Notes under the pieces: model-generated | Seen by the model: the letters and a program-made list of their open reading frames with translations, nothing else | Database searches by the model: none | Told to the model about the DNA's origin: nothing | In this document: piece by piece, positions 43,604 to 43,749 of the stretch | How the letters are laid out: each line of letters starts with the position of its first letter | Position numbering within the stretch: the first letter of the stretch is position 1 | Source: an uncultured Marivita sp. | GTDB lineage: Bacteria > Pseudomonadota > Alphaproteobacteria > Rhodobacterales > Rhodobacteraceae | DNA: 43,749 nucleotides | Direction: 5' to 3' | NCBI RefSeq assembly: GCF_947488135.1 | Contig: NZ_CANKYW010000012.1 | Coordinates: 1-43,749 of the forward strand | Translations under genes and position numbers: made by a program

Positions 43604-43749
43604 CAGGTCACGCCTTTCCTTGCATTTACCGCACGCCACTGCGTTGGCGAAACACCGGTGACCCGCAGGAACTCTCGGTTGAAGTTCGATTTCGACGCAA
43701 ACCCGACGGCCAGTGATATCGCCAGAACAGTCGCATTGGTTTCCTTCAA
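43603..43749 (-). CDS. AraC-family regulator, C-terminal end (cut by window)
   Basis: The last 48 residues of an AraC/XylS-type regulator: AISLAVGFASKSNFNREFLR followed by VTGVSPTQWRAVNARKG is the second helix-turn-helix and signature of the family. The rest lies beyond the window end. Its stop overlaps the start of the secreted protein gene, hinting that it regulates its own operon. Confidence 0.85.
   Translation of the reverse strand: MKETNATVLAISLAVGFASKSNFNREFLRVTGVSPTQWRAVNARKGVT

Noticed and set aside
1-43749. CRISPR arrays, tRNA or rRNA genes, prophage structural genes
   Set aside because: No regularly spaced repeats, cloverleaf or rRNA-like sequence, and no capsid, tail or terminase motifs were seen.

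Overview
The window looks like a piece of a Rhodobacterales-type alphaproteobacterial replicon, either an accessory chromosomal region or a plasmid. This is inferred from the GC-rich coding style, the TRAP transporter with a fused hydantoinase/oxoprolinase, the lldP-lutABC lactate operon, an HWE-family sensor kinase, several small proteins of a kind I associate with this order, and the density of mobile-element debris. No rRNA, tRNA or CRISPR array was seen.

Layout. (1) 0.2-7.4 kb: a minus-strand catabolic operon with TRAP binding protein (DctP), small permease (DctQ), large permease (DctM) and a fused 5-oxoprolinase/hydantoinase. A divergent winged-helix regulator lies upstream, and a pair of AACGTT-centred sites sits between them. 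(2) 7.5-10.4 kb: a complete IS66-family element (tnpA, tnpB, tnpC) whose fourth gene, a GrpB-family nucleotidyltransferase-fold protein, lies inside the terminal inverted repeats and overlaps the tnpC stop as ATGA. This is the most interesting item in the window. (3) 10.4-15.2 kb: an L-lactate uptake and oxidation operon (lldP, lutA, lutB, lutC) plus a downstream gene cut after about 17 codons by the IS66 element. (4) 15.4-18.2 kb: an IS pile-up, with an IS1380-family transposase remnant, an IS110-family element with a long 3' noncoding tail (possible guide/bridge RNA), and an IS5-family (IS903-like) element.

(5) 18.2-21.7 kb: a tightly packed minus-strand operon with two transglutaminase-like proteins, a small zinc-ribbon protein and four small uncharacterised proteins. 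Two of these share an ENEGMP motif, and one transglutaminase lacks the expected catalytic His. (6) 22.2-31.7 kb: a stress/envelope-flavoured island with small proteins, a frameshifted NTF2-like gene, two PHB-depolymerase-like esterases, a DUF2254 membrane protein, a PAS-HWE histidine kinase preceded by a 58-aa ORF, a Crp/Fnr regulator and a fatty-acid desaturase.

(7) 31.7-35.3 kb: decayed mobile DNA, comprising a HAD remnant, a degraded second copy of a MobA/MobL relaxase tail, an IS3 orfA remnant, an integrase truncated by an IS256 fragment, and an N-truncated IS91 transposase. The IS91 gene is followed by a perfect 29-bp inverted repeat overlapping a 25-bp direct repeat. (8) 35.6-39.6 kb: an SRPBCC protein, an SDR oxidoreductase coupled to a TspO-like membrane protein, an ArdC-type antirestriction protein and an NTF2-like protein. 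(9) 39.7-41.7 kb: an intact MOBQ-type relaxase with a likely oriT upstream whose nic core resembles that of RSF1010. (10) 41.9-43.7 kb: a two-helix membrane protein, a secreted TIM-barrel-like protein and the end of an AraC-family regulator cut by the window edge.

All coordinates and motifs were read by eye from the sequence. Family names come from recognised motifs and were not confirmed by any search.
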